A DNA stretch of 6,596 bases from Gemmatimonadota bacterium (GCA_012027055.1 VEPF01000076.1:1245-7840), one strand, 5' to 3'. Positions 1-6,596 are shown, counted from the stretch's first letter. Translations and numbers: made by a program. The notes: generated by a model from the letters alone, not told the origin.

Positions 1-1376
1 GCGCGTCCGCCGCTGATCCGCATAACCCGCCCGACCAGGAAGTCCAGTAATCGGGGCTCGCCTGCACGATACCTCCCCGCCTGCTCAGGCGATTCCTGCA
101 GCACCCGCCGGATCAGGGGCTCGAGCGCTGCCGGGTCGCTCACCTGGATCCAGCCCCGTTCGCTGACGATCTGGTCAGGCTCGGCGCCGGTGCGCGCCGC
201 CTCGGCGAAGACCATCCGCCCCAGCCGATGCGATATGCGTCCGCTCGCCACCAGTCGGATGATGGTCGCCAGTCGGGCGGCAGGGAGCGGGAACTCAGTC
301 TGGTCAGGGCATTCGTTCCGCCAGGCCTGCACCTCCGTCATGACCCAGTTGCTGGCCGCCTTGGGATCGCCGCAGGCCGCGGCGACCGCCTCGAAGTAGT
401 CCGCGACCGCGCGTTCCGCAGTCAGCACCTGAGCGTCGTAACCCGGCAGTCCCAGGTCCCGGCGGAACCGCTGTTCCCGGTCCCATGGCAGCTCCGGCAG
501 CATCGCCGCGATCGACCGCACCTGCTCGGCAGAAACCTGCAACGCCGGTAGGTCCGGCTCCGCGAAATAGCGGTACTCCTCCGTCTCTTCCTTGCTGCGC
601 ATGCTCCTGGCCACGCCGCCTTCGGCATCCCACAGGAGGGTCTCCGCAGCGATTTCCCCACCGGCCTCGAGGATGCGCACCTGGCGCGCCGCCTCGTAAC
701 GCAGCGCGCGTTCGACGTTCCCGAACGAGTTGAGGTTCTTCACTTCCGTCCTGGTACCCGAGGCGTCGCTTCCGCGCGCCCGCACCGAGACATTCACGTC
801 CACCCGCATGCTGCCGCGTTCCAGATCGCAGTCGCTCGCCCCGATGTACTGGAGCAGGCGTCGCAGCCTGATCAGGAACAGCCGGGCGGCGGCCGGATCG
901 TGCAGGTCAGGCTCGGTGACGATCTCGATGAGCGCCACCCCGGCACGGTTCAGGTCGATGGCCGTCCGGTGCGGGAAGCGGTCATGGATGGAGCGGCCGG
1001 CGTCCTCTTCCAGGTGCAGCTGGCGGATCCGAACCGGGCGCCGCCCCTTGCGCCAGGGCAAAGCACCGCCAGTGCCCAGGGGCTGCTCGAATTGCGTGAT
1101 CTGGTATCCTTTGGGGAGGTCCGGATAGAAGTAGTTCTTGCGCTCGAAGCTGCTGGTTTCCCGGATCGTGCAGCCCAACCCGATGGCCGCCCGTATGGCC
1201 AAATCCACCGCATGCTGGTTGAGCACGGGCAAGGCGCCGGGCAGGCCCAGGCACACTGGACACACGGCGGTATTGGGGAGTGCATCGGCGGCGACCACGT
1301 CGGCACAGAGCAGCTTGGTGCGCGTGAGCAGCTGGACGTGGACCTCGAGGCCGATTACCGGCTCCCAGGCGTTCAC
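1..1376 (-). CDS. gatB: Asp/Glu-tRNA(Asn/Gln) amidotransferase subunit B, 3' end outside window
   Basis: GatB activates the side-chain carboxylate of Glu-tRNA(Gln) or Asp-tRNA(Asn) with ATP and receives ammonia from GatA, giving Gln-tRNA(Gln) or Asn-tRNA(Asn) in the cytoplasm. I translated the minus strand from a GTG at 1376-1374; the frame is open for 458 codons to the window edge. Family landmarks in order: GLEVHVQL (residues 9-16), CPVCLGLPGALPVLN (39-53), ERKNYFYPDLPKGYQ (78-92), HLEEDAGRSIHD (121-132), DLNRAGVALIEIVTEPD (141-157), then the helical/YqeY-like tail. The last visible residues, FLVGRVMRISGGR, match the region just before the usual C-terminus, so only about 15-25 residues are missing. 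The GTG overlaps the gatA stop as GTGA, which supports translational coupling and this start; a purine-rich GGAAGAGAG lies just upstream. Oddity: the N-terminal zinc site has Cys24, Cys39 and Cys42, but Asp26 where a Cys is usual. Family assignment is essentially certain; tRNA specificity (Gln, Asn or both) cannot be read here. Confidence 0.96.
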   Translation of the reverse strand, partial: MNAWEPVIGLEVHVQLLTRTKLLCADVVAADALPNTAVCPVCLGLPGALPVLNQHAVDLAIRAAIGLGCTIRETSSFERKNYFYPDLPKGYQITQFEQPLGTGGALPWRKGRRPVRIRQLHLEEDAGRSIHDRFPHRTAIDLNRAGVALIEIVTEPDLHDPAAARLFLIRLRRLLQYIGASDCDLERGSMRVDVNVSVRARGSDASGTRTEVKNLNSFGNVERALRYEAARQVRILEAGGEIAAETLLWDAEGGVARSMRSKEETEEYRYFAEPDLPALQVSAEQVRSIAAMLPELPWDREQRFRRDLGLPGYDAQVLTAERAVADYFEAVAAACGDPKAASNWVMTEVQAWRNECPDQTEFPLPAARLATIIRLVASGRISHRLGRMVFAEAARTGAEPDQIVSERGWIQVSDPAALEPLIRRVLQESPEQAGRYRAGEPRLLDFLVGRVMRISGGR

Positions 1377-2803
1377 CGGTAGCTCTCTTCCAGGGCGGCG
1401 GCCGCACGCAGCAGCACCCGCTCGTGCCACTGGTCGGCGATGAACTGGCCACCGACCGGCAGGTTGCCGAGCCGCCCGATCGGCAGCGAGAGTGAAGGCA
1501 GGGCGGCCAGGCTGGAAGGCGTCACGAACACGTCCGAGAGGTACATCTCGTACGGGTTCTCCGTCTTCTCGCCGAATCGGAATGCCGGGGTGGGAGCCGT
1601 GGGCGAGAAGAGCACGTCGACGCCCGAGGCGAAAACCCGCCGGAAGTCGTCCGCGATCAGACCGCGCACCTGCTGCGCGCGCGCGTAGAGACGGTGGTAG
1701 TAGCCCGAGGAGAGAATGTAGCTGCCCAGCACGATGCGGCGCTTCACCTCCGGTCCGAAGCCGCGCGCCCTGCTTTCCTCGTACAGCTCACGGATCGAGA
1801 TCGGGTCCGGCGCCCGCGCCCCGAAGCGCACCCCGTCGAAGCGGGCCAGATTGCTCGACGCCTCGGCCGGCGCGAGCACGTAGTAGGTGGGAATCGCGTG
1901 CTCGGTATGCGGCAGTGAAATCGACCGGATCTCCGCGCCCAGGTCGCGCAACCGGGCCACGGCGTCTGCACAGATACGCGCCACCCCCGGGTCCAGCTCT
2001 GATGGGAAGTACTCCTGCGGGATCCCGACAACCAGTCCGGCCGCGGCCGCGCCCGGCTCGTCCAGCTCCGACAGCGGCCGGGCCACGCTGGTCGCATCGC
2101 GCGCATCGCGGCCCGCCACCACGCGCAGCAGCAGCGCCGCATCGCGCACATCGGCGGCGATCGGCCCCACCTGATCCAGCGACGAGCAGAACGCCACCAC
2201 GCCGTACCGGCTGACCCGGCCGTAGGTCGGCCTGATCCCCACCACCCCGCAGAAAGCAGCTGGCTGGCGGATCGACCCGCTGGTCTCCGAACCGAGCGCG
2301 GCCGGCCCCAGCCCGGCCCCGCCCGCGGCCGCGGCGCCGCCCGAGGAACCTCCCGGGCCGCCTGCCGCGTCGAGCGGATTCCGCGTCGGTCCGAAGGCTG
2401 AGTTCTCGGTGGAACTGCCCATCGCGAACTCATCGAGATTGGTCTTCCCGATGATGATCGCTCCCGCGGCGCGCAGCCGGCGCACGACTGTGGCATCGTA
2501 TCCGCTGCGGAAGCCGGCCAGCATCCGGGATGCGCAGGTAGTGGGCTGATCCGCAGTGCAGATGTTGTCCTTGATCGCGACTGGCACCCCCGCCAGCGGC
2601 CCGCGCGCGACGGGCGCAAGCGCGTCCACCGCGCGGGCCGCGCGCAACGCGCACTCTGCGTCCCAGGAAAGGAATGCGTTCAACCGGTCCGGGCCCGATT
2701 CCCGGGCGCCGATCGCCGCGAGGGCGGCCTCGGTCACGGCCACCGCGCGCCGTTCTCCGCACCGCACCGCGGCCGCGATCTCCCGCACACCGGGAGCGGT
2801 CAT
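1373..2803 (-). CDS. gatA: Asp/Glu-tRNA(Asn/Gln) amidotransferase subunit A (glutaminase)
   Basis: GatA is the amidase-signature subunit that hydrolyses glutamine and channels ammonia to GatB. The product is 476 residues, close to the usual 480-490. The Ser-cisSer-Lys triad is present: Lys78 in VAIKDNI, Ser153 in GGPGGSSGG and Ser177 in SGSIRQPA, each one residue below the S. aureus GatA positions (79, 154, 178). Asp424 in MYLSDVF matches the glutamine-binding Asp of that enzyme. Other landmarks are GKTNLDEFAMGSSTENSAFG (119-138), PTYGRVSRYGVVAF and VKRRIVLGSYILSSGYY. An in-frame ATG at 2845 would add 14 residues and overlap gatC by 46 nt. I chose the ATG at 2803 because it forms an ATGA overlap with the gatC stop and gives the expected N-terminus. 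No strong ribosome-binding site precedes it, so coupling to gatC translation is likely. Oddities: the nucleophile loop reads GSETSGSIRQP rather than the common GSDTGGSIRQP, and SSLAALP replaces the usual NLAGLP type segment. Confidence 0.97.
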   Translation of the reverse strand: MTAPGVREIAAAVRCGERRAVAVTEAALAAIGARESGPDRLNAFLSWDAECALRAARAVDALAPVARGPLAGVPVAIKDNICTADQPTTCASRMLAGFRSGYDATVVRRLRAAGAIIIGKTNLDEFAMGSSTENSAFGPTRNPLDAAGGPGGSSGGAAAAGGAGLGPAALGSETSGSIRQPAAFCGVVGIRPTYGRVSRYGVVAFCSSLDQVGPIAADVRDAALLLRVVAGRDARDATSVARPLSELDEPGAAAAGLVVGIPQEYFPSELDPGVARICADAVARLRDLGAEIRSISLPHTEHAIPTYYVLAPAEASSNLARFDGVRFGARAPDPISIRELYEESRARGFGPEVKRRIVLGSYILSSGYYHRLYARAQQVRGLIADDFRRVFASGVDVLFSPTAPTPAFRFGEKTENPYEMYLSDVFVTPSSLAALPSLSLPIGRLGNLPVGGQFIADQWHERVLLRAAAALEESYR

Positions 2804-3090
2804 GGTCCCAGCACCCGCGGCACCGTGAAATACCCGCTCCGCCATTCGGGTGCCTGTTCCGCAACCGGCACCGAGAGCGGGTCGGCGTCGGGTTCATCCG
2901 GGCGCGCCGCCGGGGCTGCCGGGGCCGCGAGCGGGGCTTGCGCGGCCATGTCCACGTCGATCGCGAGCAGCGCTTCCACATGGGCCAGGATGCCGTTCAG
3001 CTCGACCGTGAGCCGAGCGATCTCGGCCTCGCTCAGTTGCAGGCGTGCCAGGCGGGCGGTGCGTGCGAGGTCGGCCCGCGCGACGTCCAT
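2800..3090 (-). CDS. gatC: Asp/Glu-tRNA(Asn/Gln) amidotransferase subunit C
   Basis: GatC is the small, non-catalytic subunit that wraps around GatA and stabilises the GatA-GatB complex. This 96-residue protein has the expected length and layout. An N-terminal helical pair covers about residues 5-46 (TARLARLQLSEAEIARLT, then ELNGILAHVEALLAIDV). An Ala/Pro-rich linker follows at about 47-70, and then the C-terminal segment GYFTVPRVLGP, matching the family's F-x-VPRV ending. The RPDEP within the linker resembles the R-x-DEP element seen in many GatC proteins. The start ATG (3090-3088) shares one base with the helicase stop (TAATG) and has AAGGAG five bases upstream. The stop TGA (2802-2800) overlaps the gatA ATG. 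Gene order C-A-B is the common operon order for this complex. Identification is strong despite the short length, because of both sequence and position. Confidence 0.95.
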   Translation of the reverse strand: MDVARADLARTARLARLQLSEAEIARLTVELNGILAHVEALLAIDVDMAAQAPLAAPAAPAARPDEPDADPLSVPVAEQAPEWRSGYFTVPRVLGP

Positions 3091-5363
3091 TACAGCTCCT
3101 TCTGCAGGTTGGCGTAACGCAGCACCACCTTCTTGCGTCCGTACGCTTCGAAATCGATCACGGCCTTGAGCTCCCGTCCCAGGCCGGTCAGCTCGCGGAT
3201 CACGCCCCGGCCGAATTGCGGATGCCGCACTCGCTCTCCCTTGATGAAACGCGGCGCTTCCTGCGCCTCCGAGTAGTCGAGGTACACGCCGGAGACATCA
3301 CCGACGGCGGCGCGTTCCCCGGCGAAGCCGCCGAACCGGTCCGGGGTGCCGGAGCGCCAGCGCACTTCCCCCAACTGCCGCAGCCGCTGCAGAGCGGGCG
3401 TCACCCGCTCCTCCAGGAGCTCGCGCGGGATCGGCTCCAGGAAGCTGGAGCGCACCGAGCTCAGCACTTCCCCACCCCGCCGGCGGGAACGCGCCCGGGT
3501 GAGATACACCCGCTCCTCACCGCGCGTGATGCCTACGTAGAACAGGCGACGTTCTTCTTCCAGCGTGTCCGGCTCATCGAATGAGCGCGCCAGCGGAAAC
3601 AGTCCGTCCTCCAGTCCGCTGACGAACACGCAGGGGAATTCCAGACCTTTCGCGTTGTGCAGCGTCATCAGCGTCACTGCCTGCGCGCTCGGGTCGTGAC
3701 GATCGACGTCAGTGAGCAGCGAGACCTTCTGGAGGAACAGGTCGAGGGCGGTGGCGTCCTGCCCCTCCCCTGCCTCCAGCTCGTTGCGGTCCGTCCGCGC
3801 ATCCCACTCGTGAGCGCCCGCCACCAGCTCGCGCACGTTCTCGATCCGCTCGTCGCCTTCCGGGCCCTCGTCACGCAACGCGTCAACCAGCTTGATTTCA
3901 GCGAGCAGCTTCTCGACCAGCTCGCCGACCCGCAGGTGAGACGCCAGGGCCGTGAAGCGCTGGATCAACGCGGCGAAGCCGCGCAGGGCGCTGGCCGCGC
4001 CCCCGCGCAGTGCGGGGGCCTCGTCCGCCCGCAGGGCCGCTTCCAGAGGCGCGCTGCCCTGGCTCGCCGCCCATTCCAGCAGCTGCGTGCGCGAGGTATC
4101 GCCAATGCCGCGCCGCGGGTAGTTGACGATCCGGTCGAACGCGCCGTTGTCGCGCGGGTTGGAGATCAGCCGCAGATAGGCCAGCACGTCCATGATCTCG
4201 CGCCGCTCGTAGAAGCGCGTGCCACCCACGATCTGGTACGGGAGGTCGCGCCGCCGGAAGGCTTCTTCGAGAGCGCGCGACTGCGCGTTGGTACGGTACA
4301 GGACCACGAAGTCGCGCGGCGTGCGGCTGCCCGGACGCAGCCTGGCTTCGATCTCGCCACCGATCCAGTCGGCCTCATCGCGTTCGTCCAGCGCCTCCAC
4401 GAGCACCAGCCGCTCGCCTGGCTCCGCCACGGTGCGGAGCGTCTTCCCCTTGCGCTTGACGTTCTGCGCGATCACCGCGTTGGCGGCGGCCAGGATGCGG
4501 GCCGTCGAGCGGTAGTTCTGCTCCAGCCGCACCACGCGCGCGTTCGGAAAGTCCTTCTCGAAGTCGAGGATGTTGCGGATGTCGGCGCCCCGCCAGCCGT
4601 AGATGGACTGGTCGTCGTCGCCCACTACCATCAGGTTCCCGTGCGCGGTCGCCAGCAGGTGGAGGAACTGATACTGGGCGTGATTCGTGTCCTGGTATTC
4701 ATCCACCAGCAGGAACCCGAACCGCTCGCGGTACTGCCCGAGTAGCGCCGGCTGGCCTTCGAACAAGGCCACGGGCTGCACCAGCAGGTCGTCGAAGTCG
4801 AACGCATTCTGCTCGCGCAGCGACCGCTGGTATTCCGGGTAGACGGCCGCCACCACGCGTGTGAATGCGTCGGCCGCCGTGGCCGCGTACGCCGGCGCGT
4901 CCACCAGTTGGTTCTTGGCGCCGGAGATCGCGCTGTGTACCGCTTGCGGGTGCCACTTCTTGGGCGGGAAGCCGAGCCGCTCCAGCACCCGTTTCAGCTC
5001 CCGCTCGGTCTGGTCGGAGTCGAAGATGCTGAAATTCGGCGACCACCCCAGCGCCAGCGCGTGCCGGCGCAGCAGCCGGGCGCCGATGGCGTGGAACGTC
5101 CCGACCCACATGCCGGCCGGCTCCGTGCCGAGCAGCCGCCGGATGCGCCCGCGCATCTCCCCCGCCGCCTTGTTCGTGAAGGTTACGGCCAGGATCGCGG
5201 CCGGATCGACGCCGTGCTCATGGATCAGGTGGGCCACCCTTGTGGTGAGCACCCGCGTCTTCCCCGAGCCGGCGCCCGCGAGCACAAGGATGGGCCCCTC
5301 GAAATGGGCTACTGCCTGCCGTTGTTCGGGATTGAGCCCGGAAAGGTAGTCTTGCGATTCCAC
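3090..5363 (-). CDS. pcrA: UvrD/PcrA-type superfamily 1A ATP-dependent 3'-5' DNA helicase
   Basis: This is a 757-residue SF1A helicase that uses ATP to translocate on and unwind DNA in repair, replication restart and at stalled RNA polymerase. Motifs in order: Q motif LNPEQRQAV (10-18), Walker A AGAGSGKT (29-36), VTFTNKAAGEM (motif Ia, about 60-70), GTFHA (about 88-92), Walker B VDEYQD (220-225), VVGDDDQSIYGWRGA (motif III, 246-260), QNYRS (motif IV, 282-286), MTLHNAKGLEF (motif V, about 565-575) and RRLFYVGITR (motif VI, about 603-612). The C-terminal 50 residues (GERVRHPQFGRGVI onward) form the Tudor-like domain that in PcrA/UvrD contacts RNA polymerase. That domain and the length favour PcrA/UvrD over Rep. 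Start choice: GTG at 5363, just before the conserved LNPEQ; the longer ATG at 5513 would overlap the kinase by 127 nt with residues unlike the family. The upstream ribosome-binding site is weak (AGG nine bases before GTG). It lies 23 nt after the kinase stop and overlaps gatC by one base, so it is probably in the same operon. Confidence 0.95.
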   Translation of the reverse strand: MESQDYLSGLNPEQRQAVAHFEGPILVLAGAGSGKTRVLTTRVAHLIHEHGVDPAAILAVTFTNKAAGEMRGRIRRLLGTEPAGMWVGTFHAIGARLLRRHALALGWSPNFSIFDSDQTERELKRVLERLGFPPKKWHPQAVHSAISGAKNQLVDAPAYAATAADAFTRVVAAVYPEYQRSLREQNAFDFDDLLVQPVALFEGQPALLGQYRERFGFLLVDEYQDTNHAQYQFLHLLATAHGNLMVVGDDDQSIYGWRGADIRNILDFEKDFPNARVVRLEQNYRSTARILAAANAVIAQNVKRKGKTLRTVAEPGERLVLVEALDERDEADWIGGEIEARLRPGSRTPRDFVVLYRTNAQSRALEEAFRRRDLPYQIVGGTRFYERREIMDVLAYLRLISNPRDNGAFDRIVNYPRRGIGDTSRTQLLEWAASQGSAPLEAALRADEAPALRGGAASALRGFAALIQRFTALASHLRVGELVEKLLAEIKLVDALRDEGPEGDERIENVRELVAGAHEWDARTDRNELEAGEGQDATALDLFLQKVSLLTDVDRHDPSAQAVTLMTLHNAKGLEFPCVFVSGLEDGLFPLARSFDEPDTLEEERRLFYVGITRGEERVYLTRARSRRRGGEVLSSVRSSFLEPIPRELLEERVTPALQRLRQLGEVRWRSGTPDRFGGFAGERAAVGDVSGVYLDYSEAQEAPRFIKGERVRHPQFGRGVIRELTGLGRELKAVIDFEAYGRKKVVLRYANLQKEL
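3096..3101 (-). promoter_or_regulatory. Ribosome-binding site of gatC inside the helicase 3' end
   Basis: AAGGAG on the minus strand ends five bases before the gatC ATG and lies within the codons for the last residues (QKEL) of the helicase. It is the clearest Shine-Dalgarno sequence in the window and fixes the gatC start. The other downstream junctions rely on stop/start overlaps with weaker purine runs. The helicase tail and the gatC initiation signal are therefore physically inseparable. Confidence 0.85.
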
Positions 5364-5386
5364 CTGCAGTCGCCTGGCCGGTGCGT

Positions 5387-6574
5387 TCAGGCTGCCGAAA
5401 CGGGCAGCATTATGTCGAACACCGTGCCGCCCCGCTCGCGCCCCCGCGCCGAGATCCGGCCGCGATGCAACTCCGTGACGATGCGCCGCGACAGCGCCAG
5501 ACCCACGCCCCAACCACCCTGCTTCGTGCTTACGCCCGCCTCGAAGATGCGCTCGCGTACCGCCGGATCGATGCCCGGCCCGTCATCCGCCACGTGCAGG
5601 TGGATCCAACCGCCCCCGGGACGGTGCGCGGCGATGAGGATGCGTCCGCCCCGGCCGGCCAGCGCATCGATGGCGTTCTTCACGACGTTCTCCACGGCCC
5701 AGGCGAGCAGGACGTGATTGCCGAGCACCGTCGGCAGGCCGGCCTGGATGCGCGTGCGCAGCTGGATCGGGCGTTCCGCCCGCGGCAGGCGCGAACGGAA
5801 GTAGCTCTCCAGCTCGCGGACCACCTCGTCCACGTGCACCTGTTCGACGGCCTGCGGCTTCCCGATCAGCTCGAAGCGCCGGCTCACCCGCTCGAGTCGT
5901 TCGAGATCGGCCCCCATGACGGTCGCTACCCGATCCATCGACGTCAGGGCCTGACGCTCCGGCTCCGGCAGCTGCAGCACTTCCAGCCAGCCCGCCAGCG
6001 AGGAGAGCGGCGTGCCCATCTGATGGGCCAATTCCCGCGCCATCGCGGCATACAACCGCTCGCGTTCGGCGCGCTGTTCCGCCCTGATCATCACCACCGC
6101 AACCAGCATCAGCAGCAGCCCGGCACTGGCCTGCAGCCACGGAACCCAGCGCAACCACCCCAGGATCGGGGGAACGCCGAAGAACACCTGGGCGGTTCCA
6201 GGCACCGTTGCCAGGTTCTCGCGATGTTCGCTCAGCAGCGTGGCTGCGTATTTCCGCACCCTGGCCTGGCCCGCCTCTGTCCCGATGTCGGCTTCGAAGG
6301 GGAGGTTGGCGGCAGCCGATGGCACCCCGGCCGCGTCCAGAATGACGATGGGCACTCCCAGCGCCGTTAGCTGCTGCTGTACATCGAGCAGGGCTTCCAG
6401 CGGGCTGGCGGGATCCGGCGAAGCCGCCGCGGCATACACGGTGCCGAAGATGCTGGAGCGGATGCGGGCTTCGCTTCGGACCTGCCCGACGAGATACGAC
6501 GTGGTCGTCAGGTAGGAGCCGAATACCAGGACGGCAACCGCCGCCAGCGCCCAGGGCCAGATCCGCCGTCGCAT
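5387..6574 (-). CDS. Membrane sensor histidine kinase (HisKA/HATPase type), signal unknown
   Basis: The product is a 395-residue two-component kinase of the inner membrane. After MRRR, a first transmembrane helix spans about residues 5-25, then an extracytoplasmic region of about 115 residues, a second helix at about 143-163, and a short charged, probably coiled-coil linker (164-178). The H-box ARELAHQMGTPLSSL carries the predicted phospho-acceptor His184. The ATPase domain shows the N-box ENVVKNAIDA (295-304), G1 DDGPGI (330-335), F-box IFEAGVSTK (343-351) and G2 GGWGVGLALS (353-362). There is no HAMP, PAS or receiver domain, and I do not recognise the sensor region. Residue 185, after His184, is Gln rather than the usual Glu/Asp. 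The ATG at 6574, followed by basic residues and a helix, is a natural start, with a weak GAGG 14 bases upstream. The frame stays open to the window edge, so a longer N-terminus is not excluded. No response regulator is visible; it may lie upstream. The kinase call is firm; substrate and role are unknown. Confidence 0.92.
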   Translation of the reverse strand: MRRRIWPWALAAVAVLVFGSYLTTTSYLVGQVRSEARIRSSIFGTVYAAAASPDPASPLEALLDVQQQLTALGVPIVILDAAGVPSAAANLPFEADIGTEAGQARVRKYAATLLSEHRENLATVPGTAQVFFGVPPILGWLRWVPWLQASAGLLLMLVAVVMIRAEQRAERERLYAAMARELAHQMGTPLSSLAGWLEVLQLPEPERQALTSMDRVATVMGADLERLERVSRRFELIGKPQAVEQVHVDEVVRELESYFRSRLPRAERPIQLRTRIQAGLPTVLGNHVLLAWAVENVVKNAIDALAGRGGRILIAAHRPGGGWIHLHVADDGPGIDPAVRERIFEAGVSTKQGGWGVGLALSRRIVTELHRGRISARGRERGGTVFDIMLPVSAA

Positions 6575-6596
6575 GCCGGGTGCGGCCGCCTCAGCG
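6575..6596. other. Window-edge sequence upstream of the kinase
   Basis: These 22 bases precede the chosen kinase start. On the minus strand they hold a TGA (6593-6591), out of frame with the kinase, which could be the stop of an upstream gene 16 nt away. They also hold an overlapping GAGG that could be a weak ribosome-binding site. In the kinase frame they remain open. Too little is visible to decide between an upstream operon gene, a leader or a longer kinase. Confidence 0.3.

Larger units (their letters stand above)
1..6574 (-). other. Putative polycistronic unit: kinase - pcrA - gatC - gatA - gatB
   Basis: Five genes run in one direction with junctions of +23, -1, -4 and -4 nt. The last three junctions are classic coupling overlaps (TAATG, ATGA, GTGA). 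I see no hairpin-plus-T-run terminator or spacer large enough for a dedicated promoter between genes, although a promoter inside the kinase or helicase coding sequence cannot be excluded. The gatCAB part is a known functional operon. Membership of the kinase and helicase in the same transcript is inferred from spacing only. Confidence 0.6.

Noticed and set aside
900..1382. 160-codon plus-strand frame antisense to gatB
   Set aside because: Antisense shadow of the gatB N-terminal half, which contains dense conserved motifs on the minus strand.
982..1452. 156-codon minus-strand frame across the gatA/gatB junction
   Set aside because: Overlaps two strongly supported genes in a different frame and has no family features. 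Its initial ATG lies inside gatA.
1744..2619. 291-codon minus-strand frame inside gatA
   Set aside because: An out-of-frame reading of gatA, giving Arg/Ser/Trp-rich nonsense; the gatA frame has the full amidase signature.
2801..2845. Upstream ATG at 2845 as the gatA start
   Set aside because: It would add 14 residues not typical of GatA and increase the gatC overlap to 46 nt; the ATG at 2803 gives the standard ATGA overlap and N-terminus.
3657..4745. 362-codon open frame on the plus strand, antisense to pcrA
   Set aside because: It mirrors the helicase coding frame in GC-rich DNA. The translation is rich in Arg, Val, Ala, Gln and His, shows no recognisable domain, and the opposite strand carries complete SF1 motifs.
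5381..6370. 329-codon open frame on the plus strand, antisense to the kinase
   Set aside because: A GC-rich shadow: Arg/Gln/His-rich translation without any motif, while the minus strand encodes all kinase boxes in order.
1..6596. Mobile element, CRISPR, phage, toxin-antitoxin or new defence system
   Set aside because: I looked for repeats, transposase or nuclease motifs, tRNA-like structures and small paired genes on both strands and found none. The UvrD-like helicase has the PcrA C-terminal domain and no fused nuclease, so it is not a defence helicase-nuclease.

Overview
The window is GC-rich and fully coding, and every gene I can support lies on the minus strand. In transcription order (high to low coordinates) these are: a membrane sensor histidine kinase (5387-6574), a UvrD/PcrA-type DNA helicase (3090-5363), and gatC (2800-3090), gatA (1373-2803) and gatB (1-1376, cut by the window edge). 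The last three encode the GatCAB tRNA-dependent amidotransferase. No stretch longer than 23 bases between the first and last gene lacks a gene. I see no RNA gene, mobile element, CRISPR array, intrinsic terminator or convincing internal promoter.

The junctions are very tight. The kinase is followed after 23 nt by the helicase (GTG start). The helicase stop and gatC start share one base (TAATG), with a strong AAGGAG ribosome-binding site inside the helicase 3' end. gatC/gatA overlap by ATGA, and gatA/gatB overlap by GTGA. This looks like one co-transcribed, translationally coupled unit that continues past both window edges.

Organism: high GC, a GatCAB complex, a full-length PcrA with a C-terminal Tudor-like domain, and a kinase whose H-box reads AHQMGTPLSSL point to a non-proteobacterial lineage. 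The style of the kinase H-box and of the helicase tail fits Gemmatimonadota or a relative. That is inference from remembered family features, not a search.

Functionally, gatCAB converts mischarged Glu-tRNA(Gln) and/or Asp-tRNA(Asn) to the correct Gln-/Asn-tRNA. PcrA unwinds DNA during repair and replication and at stalled RNA polymerase. The kinase probably senses an unknown envelope signal, and its response regulator is not in the window. The combination is mostly housekeeping. I do not see an undescribed system here. The points worth a second look are family-level deviations: an Asp in place of one zinc-site Cys in GatB, a changed nucleophile loop in GatA, an H-box Gln in the kinase, and the kinase-helicase-amidotransferase linkage itself.
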